Notes under the pieces: model-generated | The model's database searches: none | What the model was told of the DNA's origin: nothing | What the model saw: only the letters and a program-made list of their open reading frames with translations | Assembly: GCA_002224055.1 (NCBI GenBank) | Contig: AZLU01000182.1 | Span: 20,687-84,686, forward strand | Reading direction: 5' to 3' | Source of the DNA: Pezizomycotina sp. ARF18 | Lineage: Eukaryota; Ascomycota | Length of the DNA: 64,000 nt | Shown here: piece after piece, positions 1 through 11,846 of the stretch | Position numbering within the stretch: the first letter of the stretch is position 1 | Layout of the letters: every line of letters begins with the position of its first letter | Program-made: the position numbers and the translations under genes

Positions 1-1841
1 TTAAGGAAATATTTACGAGGAGAAAAGTAGAGAAAAAAAAAAAAGAGATTAAAGAATCTGAAATAGCGGTAGGAAGGAGACGGCCGCCGTCAATGGATCG
101 TTTATCTACAAATTTCCGGAATAAACGCAGTAATGATAGGGTATTTCAGAGGTCCTGCCAAGAAAAAAAAATGGTATTATCGTTTTAGTGCATGACGTTT
201 CCGAAAATACCGAATTTTTTCCCGGACTTTTAGAACGTCCAGAAATACTACTGAGCTTCAACGCCTGTTTCCGTTTGTGAGACTTCCCATACAGAATCGT
301 AGGTTTTTGCGCAGGATTTGGATTTTATAGACCTGAGAGTACTAAATCGCTACCTCTGAAAACCGACAAACGTCGAAATTTTTTACTTGGAGACTTTTCA
401 ATTATTCTCCCTCTCTCATAAAACGTCGCAGTTGCTGCTCGATTTCGATCATTACCGATTCTTGTGACAAATCTCTACAGGATAATATTTGCTGTCGTTT
501 CTGGAAGGCATTGACGGGGAGGAAGGACAAACAATTTTTAAGGACGGATACCATCGAGCTCTCCTTCGATAAAGACCAATCTGCCCTCAAACCTTTCAAA
601 GCCCAAAAGCAGGAGAAGCAGAAACGAGAAAGAAAAAAAAAATGACCCGTCCGAGAAATTCCCTAACCGTTGCTTTATTTTTCACACTTCCTGGAAGCAG
701 TTCCATTCCCTTTATAACCTACATGCTAATCCTCCGCAACGTCTACGTTACGATTTATAGCCAGCGCAATGGTCCCAGTCGGTCATGGACAATTCTTGGA
801 CGAAGAACGCTGCAGAGCTGTCGTTCGTTGAGCTTTCGCCAATTGCGTTTAACACGCGGCAGAGAAGCCAATGAAAAAAAAAAGCTCCGCCGATCCTCCG
901 AGTCAGCAGTGCGCGGCAAATAAGCTTGTGGTCCAACGACAACCAGCGTTTTCGTTGGGGTCAATAGGAAGACGGGCTCTGAATACCGATGCAACTCGAT
1001 TCTCCAAAGGCACGGCATGGCGGGCTAGACCATGGATTTTGAGCTCGACGCCTCGAGGATCGGTCTTTTGATGTCCCCGTGTGTGAACCGCTTGCACGAC
1101 TCAGGACAGCGCTGGATCGAGAAGTCTGTTCTGTGCATACTCGAGAATCCTGCCGCGACGTCGAACATTAGTAACCACATGATCAGGTCTCGTGCGCTCG
1201 TCGGAGCTTTCACTGGCATTCACCTGCCCATCTATCTAGCCTTTCAGCTCGCTTTTATACTTTGTTTTTCTTCTAAAAAAAGGAGACACTAAATACCTGA
1301 AGTTAAAGCTTGAAACTTTTCGAGTATTCTCATCCCCATCCAACATCGTGCCTTTTCTTCTTCTTCTTTTGGATTTTTCCAACGATTATTCTGTATAACC
1401 TTAATAACCAGCATTTTCACTCGTTTCGTTATCGGATTATTTCCGTTTCTGCCTTGCGTCTCTTTTAAGTAGAAGAAAATTACACTTTGTGTTCGCATTA
1501 CTTGCAGTCGTTGTACAAAAAAAATTTCTTCTATGGCGGTTGTTTTCGCGGTTATTGTTCAATCTTTATCCTCATACAAACTTCTTCTCTTAAGACTGCT
1601 GTCGAGTCGCTCACTGTAAAGCTTCTTACACTACCAGCTGCTATCTACCAATATTACTTGAGCTTTTCAACTTTTGCTCGAATTGTGCTCTTGCCAAAAT
1701 AAAATTCTCAATTCACGTCGCCTAAATATACACTAATCTTCCGCGCTTAAAAGCACCATGCAAAACTTAATGAAGAAATATTAAATACCAAAACCACGCC
1801 CTTCCTGAGTTCTAGCACTCAACTCGAGGCATTCATTTTTC
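1..1841. other. No gene recognised
   Basis: Both strands hold only short overlapping reading frames with no motif, no credible intron pair and no signal peptide that I can defend. Short A-runs and pyrimidine-rich stretches are present. A broken gene could be hidden here, because genes elsewhere in the window are frame-shifted. Confidence 0.4.
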
Positions 1842-2266
1842 GTGGCATCGTCGCCACTTTCTAAAGCATACTTTGCGGCACACCAAAGTCTGAATCCACG
1901 GTCTGAGGCGCGGGAGGATGGGCAGCAAACCCGGAGCACCACTCCACCGAACAACCTTTTCTTCGTAAGAAATCAAATTTCGCAAAAAGAAACCACAGCG
2001 AATACGATTCTGACACGGCAGCGGAGGATGCTCGGAAGGACGCTCAAAGGGTAATAAAATCTATCACGCCTACCCGTAGTTGTCCACGAAGTATGTAGAC
2101 ATGCGTAAGCAGTCCGAAATTGTTGATTTTGTTGAAGTTTCAACCGGTTACGAATTTTGTAAGCAGGCATCGAGATGTACGAGGAGGAACCCTTTTCTTC
2201 CTCCACGCTCAAAAATGACTGGTGGTATGGCGCAGATATGGGGGCTCGAGGTTAGTCGAGCCTGCT
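1842..2266 (+). other. Possible coding fragment, unrecognised
   Basis: Frame-switching stretches on the plus strand look coding by composition. An acidic piece around 2000-2050 reads EYDSDTAAEDARKDAQ. A later piece around 2170-2266 reads MYEEEPFSSSTLKNDWWYGA and ends at a stop near 2266. I do not recognise the family, the upstream part is not found, and the joins between frames are guesses. It may be the 3' end of a decayed or error-broken gene, or chance. Confidence 0.2.
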
Positions 2267-2622
2267 ATGAAGCAACCGAATCAAAAGATCCGAATGCCAA
2301 AACATGCACCTTACTCTTATTCCAAATATACCATTCTGTACTGGAGCTCAAGATGCTTAGGACTTTCTAATGCTAACCCGCGAATAATTAGGTGTTCATG
2401 AACCATCAATTGGGTCTCATCATTATTGTTGTAGGAGGCCTTTCGCCTTCTTTCTCCTCCTTTTCTCCCTTCTTTTTTTCCCTTGCCCTTCCTTTTACTC
2501 TACAAAAAGAATTATTATTTGCCACACAAGTTGAGTTCCTTTATGTTATCATTTATTTTATTTTCACCTCCACTATAAATTCGTCCACCAAAAGGGTCCT
2601 ATGAAAAAATTTTCACCTTTCC

Positions 2623-2661
<39 letters not shown>

Positions 2662-2664
2662 TTT
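2623..2664. repeat. (TTTA)n microsatellite
   Basis: About ten uninterrupted TTTA units. The flank up to 3057 is pyrimidine-rich and may be the promoter and 5' leader of the C2H2 gene that follows. Confidence 0.95.
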
Positions 2665-3057
2665 GCCAGCAACTGTAATTATATTTTTTCTCATTTCTTC
2701 ATCTCTTCACCTCACACCATCACCACTCCCCAACTTTTCACCTCCGAAAACTCTACCGTCAAGCACTGTGACCAATTGGAGCAGAGAAAGACAGAAGACA
2801 TTTGCCAATTCCCGCATTTCTTCATCGTTGGTGTTCTCCTGTAGCTACCCTCCTGTACCTACTGGCGCATGTCCCCCTCCATCTGCAAATCGCGTCAACC
2901 GTTTGAGCCAGTATCCTCCTCTACCTTCCTTCCTATCTGCCCTTCCGTTGTTGAACTGCTTCAATTTGTTTGAACCAGATCAGAAACATAACGCATTTTT
3001 TTTTTCACGTTTTTATTCTATACTTAAGTAGTCCGCTCGTCACTCTTTAGTAAAAAA

Positions 3058-6000
3058 TTGGCGAAAAGTAACGGAAGTAACGGAACGAAAGGCGCTCACA
3101 AGTGCCCCACATGTGGCCTTGGGTGCGACACGCCGGCGGCGCTCGAGATACACAAAGGGACGCACCTTGCCAAGGAGGAACGGCCCCAGTTCTTCTGTCC
3201 ATGTGGTAGAAGCCATACCCGCAGGGAGAGTACTCTCGTAAGTGAAGCTTTTGCTCGGAAGATTTAAGTGGCAGATGACTCTAACAGCTTTTCCCTTTCC
3301 CCCTCTCTCTCCCCCCCACCCCCTCATACAAAAAACAGCGGCATCAAAGTAAATCTAAAAACCCCGCATGCAAAGGGAAGATTCTTCAACGCATCCTCCT
3401 CCGCCTTCTACAACCACATCCACTCCCCCTCCAACGTTCCTCCCTCCCTCAACACCACGGATCCCTCGTCTATCGCGACCACTTTGAGCACTTCAGGTAC
3501 GCCAACCCCGAACGCGGCGGAAGGCTCTGCCGTACGCGCTGACGCTGCTGCTGCTGCTCCCGGTAAGTACTTCCCCCTCTGTGTCCTCGTTCCCGAATTC
3601 TGCTTTGCTTCCAATGCTAACAGTTGAGTGACTACGAAAAGTCAGCAAAAAGATTAAGCTCTCCGAAGAGTCAAACGCCGTCGCCGGAGCAAACTATCTC
3701 CCGAATGGCATCACAAAGACTGGTAAGTTTCTTTCAATCACAACTCGCGTACTAGAAGGCATTCGCCGAACTTTATGTACTTTCTCCTCTGTACACTTGG
3801 CTTCCAATATCCGGCTTTTCTTAAAGAGTCCGAGAATATTGCGCGCACCCCTCCAGAAGCACAAGCCCGTAATTGTGACCTCAGCCCTCAACTGCAAAGC
3901 AAATGGCATCAATGTTGCCCTTCCCCCAAACCCATTGTTTTTGCTGCTTTTTGGGCAGTGATTCCATCCCTCCCCTCAACAAGCGCTTCGTACAGACTAT
4001 CTCGTTGCAAGTTACTCCTAACTTCAAACCTGTGCTGACCATGACCTACAGAAGCCCTTCTGGCGCTGTCGACACGAGAGAAGTGGACGCGAAATTACCT
4101 CCCGCTATCACGTCCAAAAGTGCAAGATCCGTTATTCACGAAGGTCTTGGTAAATTTCCCTCTACCTTCTTTCTTCTCGTTTTTCACGTTTGAGTCTTCG
4201 AGGACGTGTTTTTTTTTTTTTTGTTAAATTTGATCTACGCATCTTTCTAATCATCGTTTGGATTCTACAGACGGTAATCAAAGCCCGCGAGTCCAGCTCC
4301 AGTTAGATGGAAGACCTATACCCATCTCCAAAATTGGCCATTCCGTCATCGGTGGCTTGAAGCTCAAGCGCACGTCGGACAGCGGTCAGCCGTCGAAGAA
4401 CAACATGATCGCAATTGAGGATCCGGAAATCCTCCCGTGCGGACGGTTAGTCTCTAGGAAGGGGCAGTGCACAGTTTACTCGCTCATCGCAGAAGGGCGG
4501 ATAGTCAGACGTAAAGCTACCGACAGCCTGATTAGCACCATCTCCGAGGTTGAGGAAGAAGAGAAGTTTGATCAAAGCCACGCCGATGAAGCTCTCGAGG
4601 AGATATTCCAGGAGGACGCTGAGAACTACGCCAACGAAGCTTTGGGTTCGGCAAGCGGTGACGCGGAGTGGCGTGTCGGTTTCGCACCTGAAACCCACTT
4701 TGGCGCTGGCGAAAATTTCTTAATCTGGCACAAAATCGATTGGATCGGCCACAAGCCATCGCCAACGTCAAAGTTGCAATGACCCGAGAAAACAAAATTT
4801 TTTAGCCTAAACGAAAACGGGTGCCCGGAGACTGATTACTCCAATCATAATCTGCTTTGGAACGAGATTCAACTTTTGCCCCGCGAGCAGCAGGATGAAA
4901 TGCTGGCTTCCGGCCCGTCCTGCTTTACAAAGGCGGTGGTACGCGCGCTGGCTGAGAAAGGGCCGCTTGCCGCAACAGATGCATTAGACCGCCTCCGGTT
5001 CTAGAAACTGATTCCAGCTCCTACCCCGGCGGCTATTTCATTCTTGACCTGTGGACCGGAGCAGGCTACGCCGGCGAGTCTGGGAATGTACGCCTTCGCA
5101 TTGCAGATCACAAGCGCGACATCAGTAGCAACGAGCTCCACCGCGAAATAGGTCGACGCCCTGGAACGTTTGTCTTCCTACGCCTCTTTGATGGCAAATA
5201 CCAAGTACTTCACGGCCACGTTCTGAGGCGGGAGTTTGTGGAGACACTTGCGATGGCTATCTTTGGCACCTGGTTCGGCGCCACCGTTTACAAAAAGCTG
5301 GAGATAAGGTGCACCTCCTTGGAGAAGGATTGTCGGCGTGAAATATTTCTATACGAGACGCTTTTCTTCTCGAGACCGCTGCGGAAGCAAAAGCGCTCGT
5401 CGATGATCTGACCGTCGTCGACGTCGACGCCGTCATCGAAGCTATCGCTACCCGAAAGGGCGTTTCGGTGTACTCGGTCCGAGAATATTAGCTGGGCCGT
5501 CGGAGTCTGACGTTCCAGTACAACGCGTTCGAGAGGTCAAGGTTTTCCTCAGTGCGTCTGCAACGAGGTGTTCTTAACATCGACCAGGTCCGGCGGTTGA
5601 AGCTGGCCGCAGAAGTCGGTGATAAGGAATATCTAGTGGCATACAAGGAAATCTCGGGCATCAAGGACAATGGCATTAGCAAAGTAAGAAACACCCCACA
5701 TCTCCTTTCTATTTTTAATTTTAATCTCATTGAAATTAATCTCTAACAGCTTTTAAAATAGCCGCTTCACTTGGCATAGCTCAAGCCCCGTACGGCTTTC
5801 AACGAACAGGAGTCTGCTATGGATAACTACGGAATGCTGAAACAGCTCGCTGGCTGGCCGCAAAAAGCACCGACCAAAATCCACCGCGGCGAAATCCAGC
5901 ACGAGGACGTCTTCCAGGCTGTAGTGAAAGCTACGGCACTGCTGCTCGGCCTCGAAGTCATCGAGAGGGTCCGCCTTTGGTAGGGTCCCCATAACCCTCG

Positions 6001-6569
6001 GATTCCAGACCCTGCGGCATTGGTACGCGAAGGCGTGCCGAACACTTAACCACCAAGATGACAGAAGGTCCACGAACGTCTTCCAGAAGTCGAGTTTCTA
6101 CCGTGTCTGGGAATCTTTAGACGGTGTCCGCGTCAGCGATATCCCCGCCCCAACGCTATCGCCGAACGCCGGCCTTCCCGGATCGGTTCCCCGAACGTCG
6201 CTGAACGACATCACTCTCTTAAACTTCCAACATTTTCTACCGCTTGTGACAGAAATTTGGCGAAGGCGCATGCCCGACAACTGCGCGACTCTACGAGAGG
6301 CATTCCAGCGGGAATCCTTGGTGGGGTTTCGATCCGGCACCGAACAATCGAAACGTCGCGACAAGGAAGAACCCGTAGGACTTTGGCGGGAGAAGCTTAA
6401 GACCGAACCGCGGTTCGTCAATGAGTTCATGCATAACAAGACGTTGAATATATTGAAAACCTATCATGGCTGGATCGTTGCCACAATTGGATACACGAAG
6501 CTGAGAACTAGGTTTTCTCGGAATTCTGCTTGCTATCTACTTATAATTTTATCTCGATTATCGTTTTAA
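3058..6569 (+). CDS. Multi-exon C2H2 zinc-finger protein with GIY-YIG-like segment (broken frame)
   Basis: The first exon carries a textbook C2H2 finger near 3100-3165 (C-x2-C-x12-H-x3-H, residues CPTCGLG then HKGTH) and the start of a second at FFCPCGRSH, cut by an intron beginning GTAAGT near 3240. Further introns start at GTAAGTAC (about 3564), GTAAGTTT (3722) and GTAAATTT (4150, ending CTACAG at 4270), and GTAAGAAA (about 5683) ends at CTAACAG. The exon at 4270-4780 encodes a long acidic linker. The stretch 5010-5310 reads GGYFILDLWTGAGYAGESGN, then RLRIADHK, then ETLAMAIFGTW, which resembles GIY-YIG nuclease-like domains (glycine-rich first strand, later R and H, later E). The last exon runs to the stop at 6569. 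Several frame changes occur, for example near 4780, 5000, 5400 and 5490. No upstream ATG is visible, so the start is uncertain; two adjacent genes are possible. The zinc finger is firm, the GIY-YIG call is inference. Confidence 0.55.
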
Positions 6570-7743
6570 CCTCACCGTCTGCTCCCCCGAGCTCAACTTG
6601 TTTTTCGAAGTCCTCGGCCGTTCAGATTTTTTTTTTTCCCGTTTTCTCTCTTCGCCATCGCCCTTTTTGAACTCGATAGTTACGGGTTTCACTTCCCCTA
6701 GAGGCTTTTTACTGCATCCCCCTCGATCTCTCTACGGCGACGACACGAGCTGATCACCCGGGACGGTTCTTTCTCTTACGAATTCCTCCCAGTACTCTCT
6801 ATCTTCAACTTTTCGTTCATCGTCCTGCGAAATCATCAACCTTCTCTTTACACGCCAAATTTTTCTGTTTCTCGTTATGCGCAAGTCTTTGCGTCACGGT
6901 GAAACTCTTCTCCGGAGAAGGGACGGGTGGATCGATTGGAAGCTGCCGTCCTTTTTAGACGTGCTGCCTGCCTGCACCATGTGTCCTCGTATCCATGTTT
7001 CACGATCTGACGATATGCTCTATCTTATCTTTCTGATATATGCCCCAGGAGCGGCGGCGTTTCACATGCTCGGTGGTTACTTATTCAGCGATACGGGAGG
7101 GTAATATGCTCGCTGTTGAAATTCTTTCTCTTCTAAGCGCGTTTACCTACATGCAGGTTTATAAATGTTTCGATCATTTGTTCTTTTTCAATTGTTCCTT
7201 GTCGAAAGGCCTTTTTGCAAGAGGCGTTATATATGTATATATATATACATATATATATATAGTTGTGTGCCTAGTATATTGAACACCATTCTTAGCTTTT
7301 GTTCTCTCCTTTTTCCTCGTTTTCCTTGCAAGAGGCGCTTAATAATATTGCTTGGTTTTGCAATTTGAAATACCGAGATATATATATAAGTACCCGGTGG
7401 CGATTGGAGACGTTTTTCTCACATTACTCAGGACACTGATATAAATTTGTGGGGTATGAAAGAGGTTCTATTAAGGAAAAATATAAATGAAATAAATAAA
7501 TCGATTACAAAAATTACAAGTAAAAAACAGTTCCACAACCCTTTCTTTCTTTCCTTCCCCTCCTCCGCGTCTCTCGTCATATCTCCTCTACTTTCTAGAC
7601 AAAATCCTCATATAACTCAGTATGTATAGTAATCCTCCACTTCATCTCCAAAATAATTACAGAAAGCAGCATTAAGAGCAAAAGAAAATATCTAACATTA
7701 GCAGTACAAAGGAAACCCCATCAACCATCAAAAGCTATCGGAG
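6570..7743. other. Intergenic, no gene recognised
   Basis: Pyrimidine-rich at first, then AT-rich with alternating TA. This is the 3' flank shared by the convergent C2H2 and Egh16-type genes. I see no gene. Confidence 0.5.
7228..7261. repeat. Alternating TA tract
   Basis: Nearly pure TA repeats with single interruptions (GTATAT and ACATAT). The tract is self-complementary. Confidence 0.85.
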
Positions 7744-8784
7744 CTATCTACTCGCGTCGAAGGAAAGACCACGAGCGAAGTGCCTCTTGGCAAGCTTCTC
7801 CTCAAGAGCGCGCTTGCGGAGGTTGTACTCAATGGCGCGCTTCCTGTTAGTGGGGATTGAACGAAAGCGACCGAACCGCCGAACGGGCCCGCAAGAGCCT
7901 TGTTGTTGAGCCTATACATCCAAACCAGTCAGTATATCAATTGAGAATCGTTAAAAGCTGGAGAAGCAAAAGGAAGAAAAAAAAAAACGAACCTCATCAC
8001 GCATAAATTGTTGACGCCACCGGCGCTCCCCTGGCAGACAGTGCCCTGGGGCATCTGAGCGGAGATGGCAAAGTCAGTCTTGGAGACACCGGAGAGACCG
8101 GCGATGGTTCCGGGAACGTCATTGATCATCTGAGCGGGACGAAGGCGCTGGGATCCTTGCCACCGGAAGTAGAGTCGATCATAGCAGTGAGGGACCGGCA
8201 CCGTCCTGGTTGACCTGCCTGTAGGTCATGTGACGACACCGTTGTCGTCGCAGGTCGGCATCTCACCGTTTCCAACGGGGCACTGGCGGGAGCGTCGTTC
8301 TGGGGAGCTTCTGCGCCTTCTGGGCACCCTTACCGGCGGATCCACCGAGGAGACCGTCGAGGAGGCCACGCTTGATGTTACCGAGGAGACCGCGAGGAGA
8401 CCACGCACCCTGCTTCTGCTTACCACCCTGCTGCTGCTGCTGCTGTCCTCCTTGCTGCTGCTGAACCTGGTTTCCTCCCTGTTGCTGCTGGCCACCTCCG
8501 TTGCCACCGCTCATAAACTTCGCGATGGCGTCGTCGGCGCTGACGGGACCACCACCGTTGGTCTTCCGAGGGCGGAAGCCCGGCCGCTACCGAGCTCGTT
8601 CTTGCGGATGATGGAGGTATCGGCTTCGGATCCGCACAGCGGGCTGGCGCAGTTCCTTGGTGTACCTCAATGACGGACAAGCCAGCCATGTTGACACCGT
8701 TGGCACCTGGATTCCGGTGACGAGACCGTGACCGTGGACGACGGAAGCGACGAGCGCAACAGAGACAGCGGAAGAGTAACGCAT
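7744..8784 (-). CDS. Egh16-type secreted virulence-associated protein (gEgh16/MAS3 family), frame-broken
   Basis: The N-terminus MRYSSAVSVALVASVVHGHG is a signal peptide followed by the family's GHG-L-V-TGIQ start. Read across frames the protein continues with NGVNMAGLSV, NCASPLCGSEADTSIIRKNE, a glutamine/glycine-rich linker of about 40 residues (8400-8510), CDDNGVV, the conserved Y-R-Q-VNQDGAGP block and DFAISAQMPQGTVCQGSAGG. It closes with a basic tail ending FDASR and a stop at 7744-7746. One 81-bp intron (7912-7992, GT–AG) separates NNLCVMR from LNNKALAGPF. Frame changes sit near 8706, 8560, 8310, 8225 and 8190, so no single ORF covers the gene. Family members are secreted proteins of filamentous ascomycetes linked to appressoria and host infection. 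A TATA box lies about 235 bp upstream. Confidence 0.85.
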
Positions 8785-9017
8785 TTTGAAGGTATGGAAG
8801 AAAGGATTAAAGATTAAGTTTAGAGGATTCTAAAAGCTGGAGAAGATCTACTTCTAAAGAGGTGCAAATCAATTGCGATAGATTAAAAGATGAATGAGAG
8901 AGAAGAGGATGGCACTGCCAGAGGAAGAAGAAAGATGTAGATCGTGGAGCTGAGAAGAACCTGTCTTGCTGAGTGGAGAGGAAAGAAGAGAGTAGCCAAG
9001 ATGGTGAGGAAGGGCCA

Positions 9018-9025
9018 TATTTATA
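9018..9025 (-). promoter_or_regulatory. TATA box of the Egh16-type gene
   Basis: TATAAATA on the minus strand about 235 bp upstream of the ATG at 8784, with no other gene between. Confidence 0.5.
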
Positions 9026-9208
9026 AAAAATTTTTACTGAAAGCTCGGAATAATTGGCACACCGCTTACACGCTTTTGCTGATCATCTTCGTAAGTCTGG
9101 TGTTCGTCTGCCTCGGACATTGACGATAGACGTTTTCAGACTCTCCGACGAGATCAAGGTACAATGGCCAAATCAAAAAGCACACACCAATTCTGCATCT
9201 TTTTTAGA

Positions 9209-9421
9209 CTAACAAGTTTCAGAGGCTAATTTACTAGAGGGTCTCCACTTTCCGTCGAAGGTTCTCCGCTTCCTTCCTTTGATTGATGCAAAACGGTGGG
9301 ACGTGCAGATTTCGGCAGATAGTCTCCACCTGTATGATCGGATTTTCACCAGCACATCCCTGCTTGGTACGAGCACTCCCCACGTCCAGTCGAATGATCT
9401 CAAAAAATCCAAACGAGTCAT
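9209..9421 (-). pseudogene. Possible HET-domain remnant
   Basis: The minus-strand frame contains FCINQRKEAENLRRKVET. It resembles the conserved 'CINQ-x2-x2-E' block of fungal HET (heterokaryon incompatibility) domains. Nothing else of a HET domain can be read nearby, so this is either a short relic or chance. Confidence 0.22.
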
Positions 9422-10791
9422 TGAATAAACCCTTTCACATCGGACGTTTCTCTGCTTGCCTAGCCCCTTGGTTAGATCTGCAACGAGTTCTAACCAGGGT
9501 CCAGATATATTCCATCCGCGCAGAAAATGGAAGGGTCCTAGGGTTCCCTAGATAACGGCAGATTCGTGTCTGGTTGACACGAGAGGAAAAAGCTTGACGT
9601 TCAAAACAGGGATAATCGCTTACTGCACTAAATAGGGATTCCCTTATTATGTACATCAGGTATATTTAAGCGGGTCCAATCGAAGAAATGGTAAAGCTCC
9701 AAGGGTGGTCGGAGAATACATCCCATTTAACCCTAGACGAGCCGACTCAAACACAACGGACGATCCCATACCCGTTTGTGAATATTGCGATTAAAAAAAA
9801 AAATTTTTTTTTCTTTTACGTACACAGGGAACTTTGTGGTGGTGGATGTCCGGACGTTTCGGGCATGTTTAGCAGAGGAACCTTCTTTCGAGCATGATCG
9901 TGGTGGAAAAAGTAAGGGAGGGCTTTTTTGAGTCTCGTATTTCGCATCTGTCGCAGGAATATTAAGGAACCAGTCCATTCTATTGGTACGACAAGTCTAT
10001 CTCCGGCTTCTGTGGTTTCATACACTCCCCCGTACGTACTATTTCCTTCCAGACTTTTTTTTATTATTGATTTTGATTCTTATTATTACTGTTTTCTTTT
10101 AAAAAATTTTATAACTATTTTTTAAAAACTAAGTGACGATCTGAAGGAGCCTCAAACGGCCAAACGGCTGTAAAACGATTGGGCCTTCTGAATCTGGAGA
10201 ACTCGAAAGCTCTGCTACCCCATGTTGGATTTTTACTGTGCACGCACCGAAACCACTCTTTCTGCTTCGAAACGGCCGCCGATTGCAAATTCTCGAACCT
10301 GCGTGAAATAGAATGGCAACACGTTTGGGAGCTCACGATGTTCCTTTCCATAACCGTCGGAGAATAGAATAAGCGTTCGCAAAGTATTCTATATTCTCTA
10401 TCTCTGTTTTCTATTACATTGAAACAGTCTAGATTCACTCACGATAGTCGTCCTTCTGTTTTACGCCACGCGGAGATAAGGGTCTCGGACCAAACTTGGC
10501 GCCAAGTATGAAACATGATCAATCCATTCTTTGAACCTTAAGAGCGATTTCAACAGATGGTGAGGATAGAATTCTCCAGTCATGAGTATCGATTGCCCTC
10601 AGCATGAGCTCAAAGAATTGCTATTACTACTCTTACATACTCACATCCTCTCTCGGCACTTCGATGTTAATCGTCGCATGCATGAGGCATGATGAGCCGA
10701 ATTATTCTCAGGCATGAAAAGTCAATTTTCTTTCCTCATGTCGCCAAGCTGATGCAGCGGCCATGACGGGTTTTGAGGCACCGTCAATTTC

Positions 10792-10818
10792 TTTTTTTTT
10801 TTTTTTTTTTTTTTTTTT
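10792..10818. repeat. T27 homopolymer
   Basis: Uninterrupted run of 27 T. Confidence 0.95.
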
Positions 10819-11810
10819 CAAAAATTTGCGAATTCAAGCAAGAAAATGCGAACCAAGCTATTTCCAAGACGGGACTTTCGCATCGAATCCCACGAGTCAT
10901 TATCGTGGCCAGAAAACCGATGAAGCGGAGCTGCAAATTTTCGTATAAAAGCTGAATGAGAGACATTGAGATTATATATGCAAGAGGGAACAGGGGAATT
11001 ATAAAAAGATGTTCCTTCTGTACGGGCGCAAATTTCGGTACCTCGCCGCCTTCGGAATATGAACCGAAATATTTCAGCGAGGGAAGAAAAGAAAAAAGAA
11101 AGCAAGGTAAGCCCTATCACATTATTTTTCCTTTGCGTTTTCGTTCAACGGGAGTTTATGCGTCGGTGACTTTATTTCTATTTTTTTATACTTTTGTTTC
11201 TGTTCGGCGTAACACGCTACGTGAATTTGAAATTCGGCTCTGCCATGACAGATAATTTATTGTCAAACCTCCGATTTGGAACGCGTTGATGTAACCTTTC
11301 GATTATGCATTGTTCTCATGATATCAGTTGAGTTTATTCGAGACCATTTTATTCTAAAAAATTCAAAACTTGTTTGGACTCATGAATATCGTCAAGCAAG
11401 ACTATCTTCCCACCTATGCCCAAAAGCAAAAAGCTATCGACAAAACGATCGGACAAATTCATTGCATTTTAGTTGGAACTCGTCCCATATTGGCAGCGAC
11501 AGGAATTGACTGAACATGATCACCGGCCTCTCCGGCTACATTACATGAAGAGAAAATGAGTACGATCGACTTTTCTGAACCCATACGGTACCGTCGTATA
11601 TGCTCATCAAGCTAGCGAAAAAAGTAAGTCGACGTGTCTCCGGAGTTCTTCTGAAGAACCGCACACGATTCTCCCGCGGAGCAAGAGTTGACGATATTCC
11701 TTCCCAATGTCTTCTATCGGAGGAACTTTGTAAATGATGCGGAGAAATTAAACTTCCACAGATCCCCACTCAACCCTGTGCGTTCAGTTATGTCGGCAGT
11801 TATTATACTG

Positions 11811-11814
<4 letters not shown>

Positions 11815-11844
<30 letters not shown>
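11815..11844. repeat. T30 homopolymer
   Basis: Uninterrupted run of 30 T, the longest in the window. Confidence 0.95.

Positions 11845-11846
<2 letters not shown>

Noticed and set aside
8230-8673. 147-codon plus-strand leucine-rich frame
   Set aside because: Antisense shadow of the glutamine/glycine-rich linker of the Egh16-type gene.
10763-10966. Frames with poly-phenylalanine or poly-lysine
   Set aside because: Produced by the T27 homopolymer.
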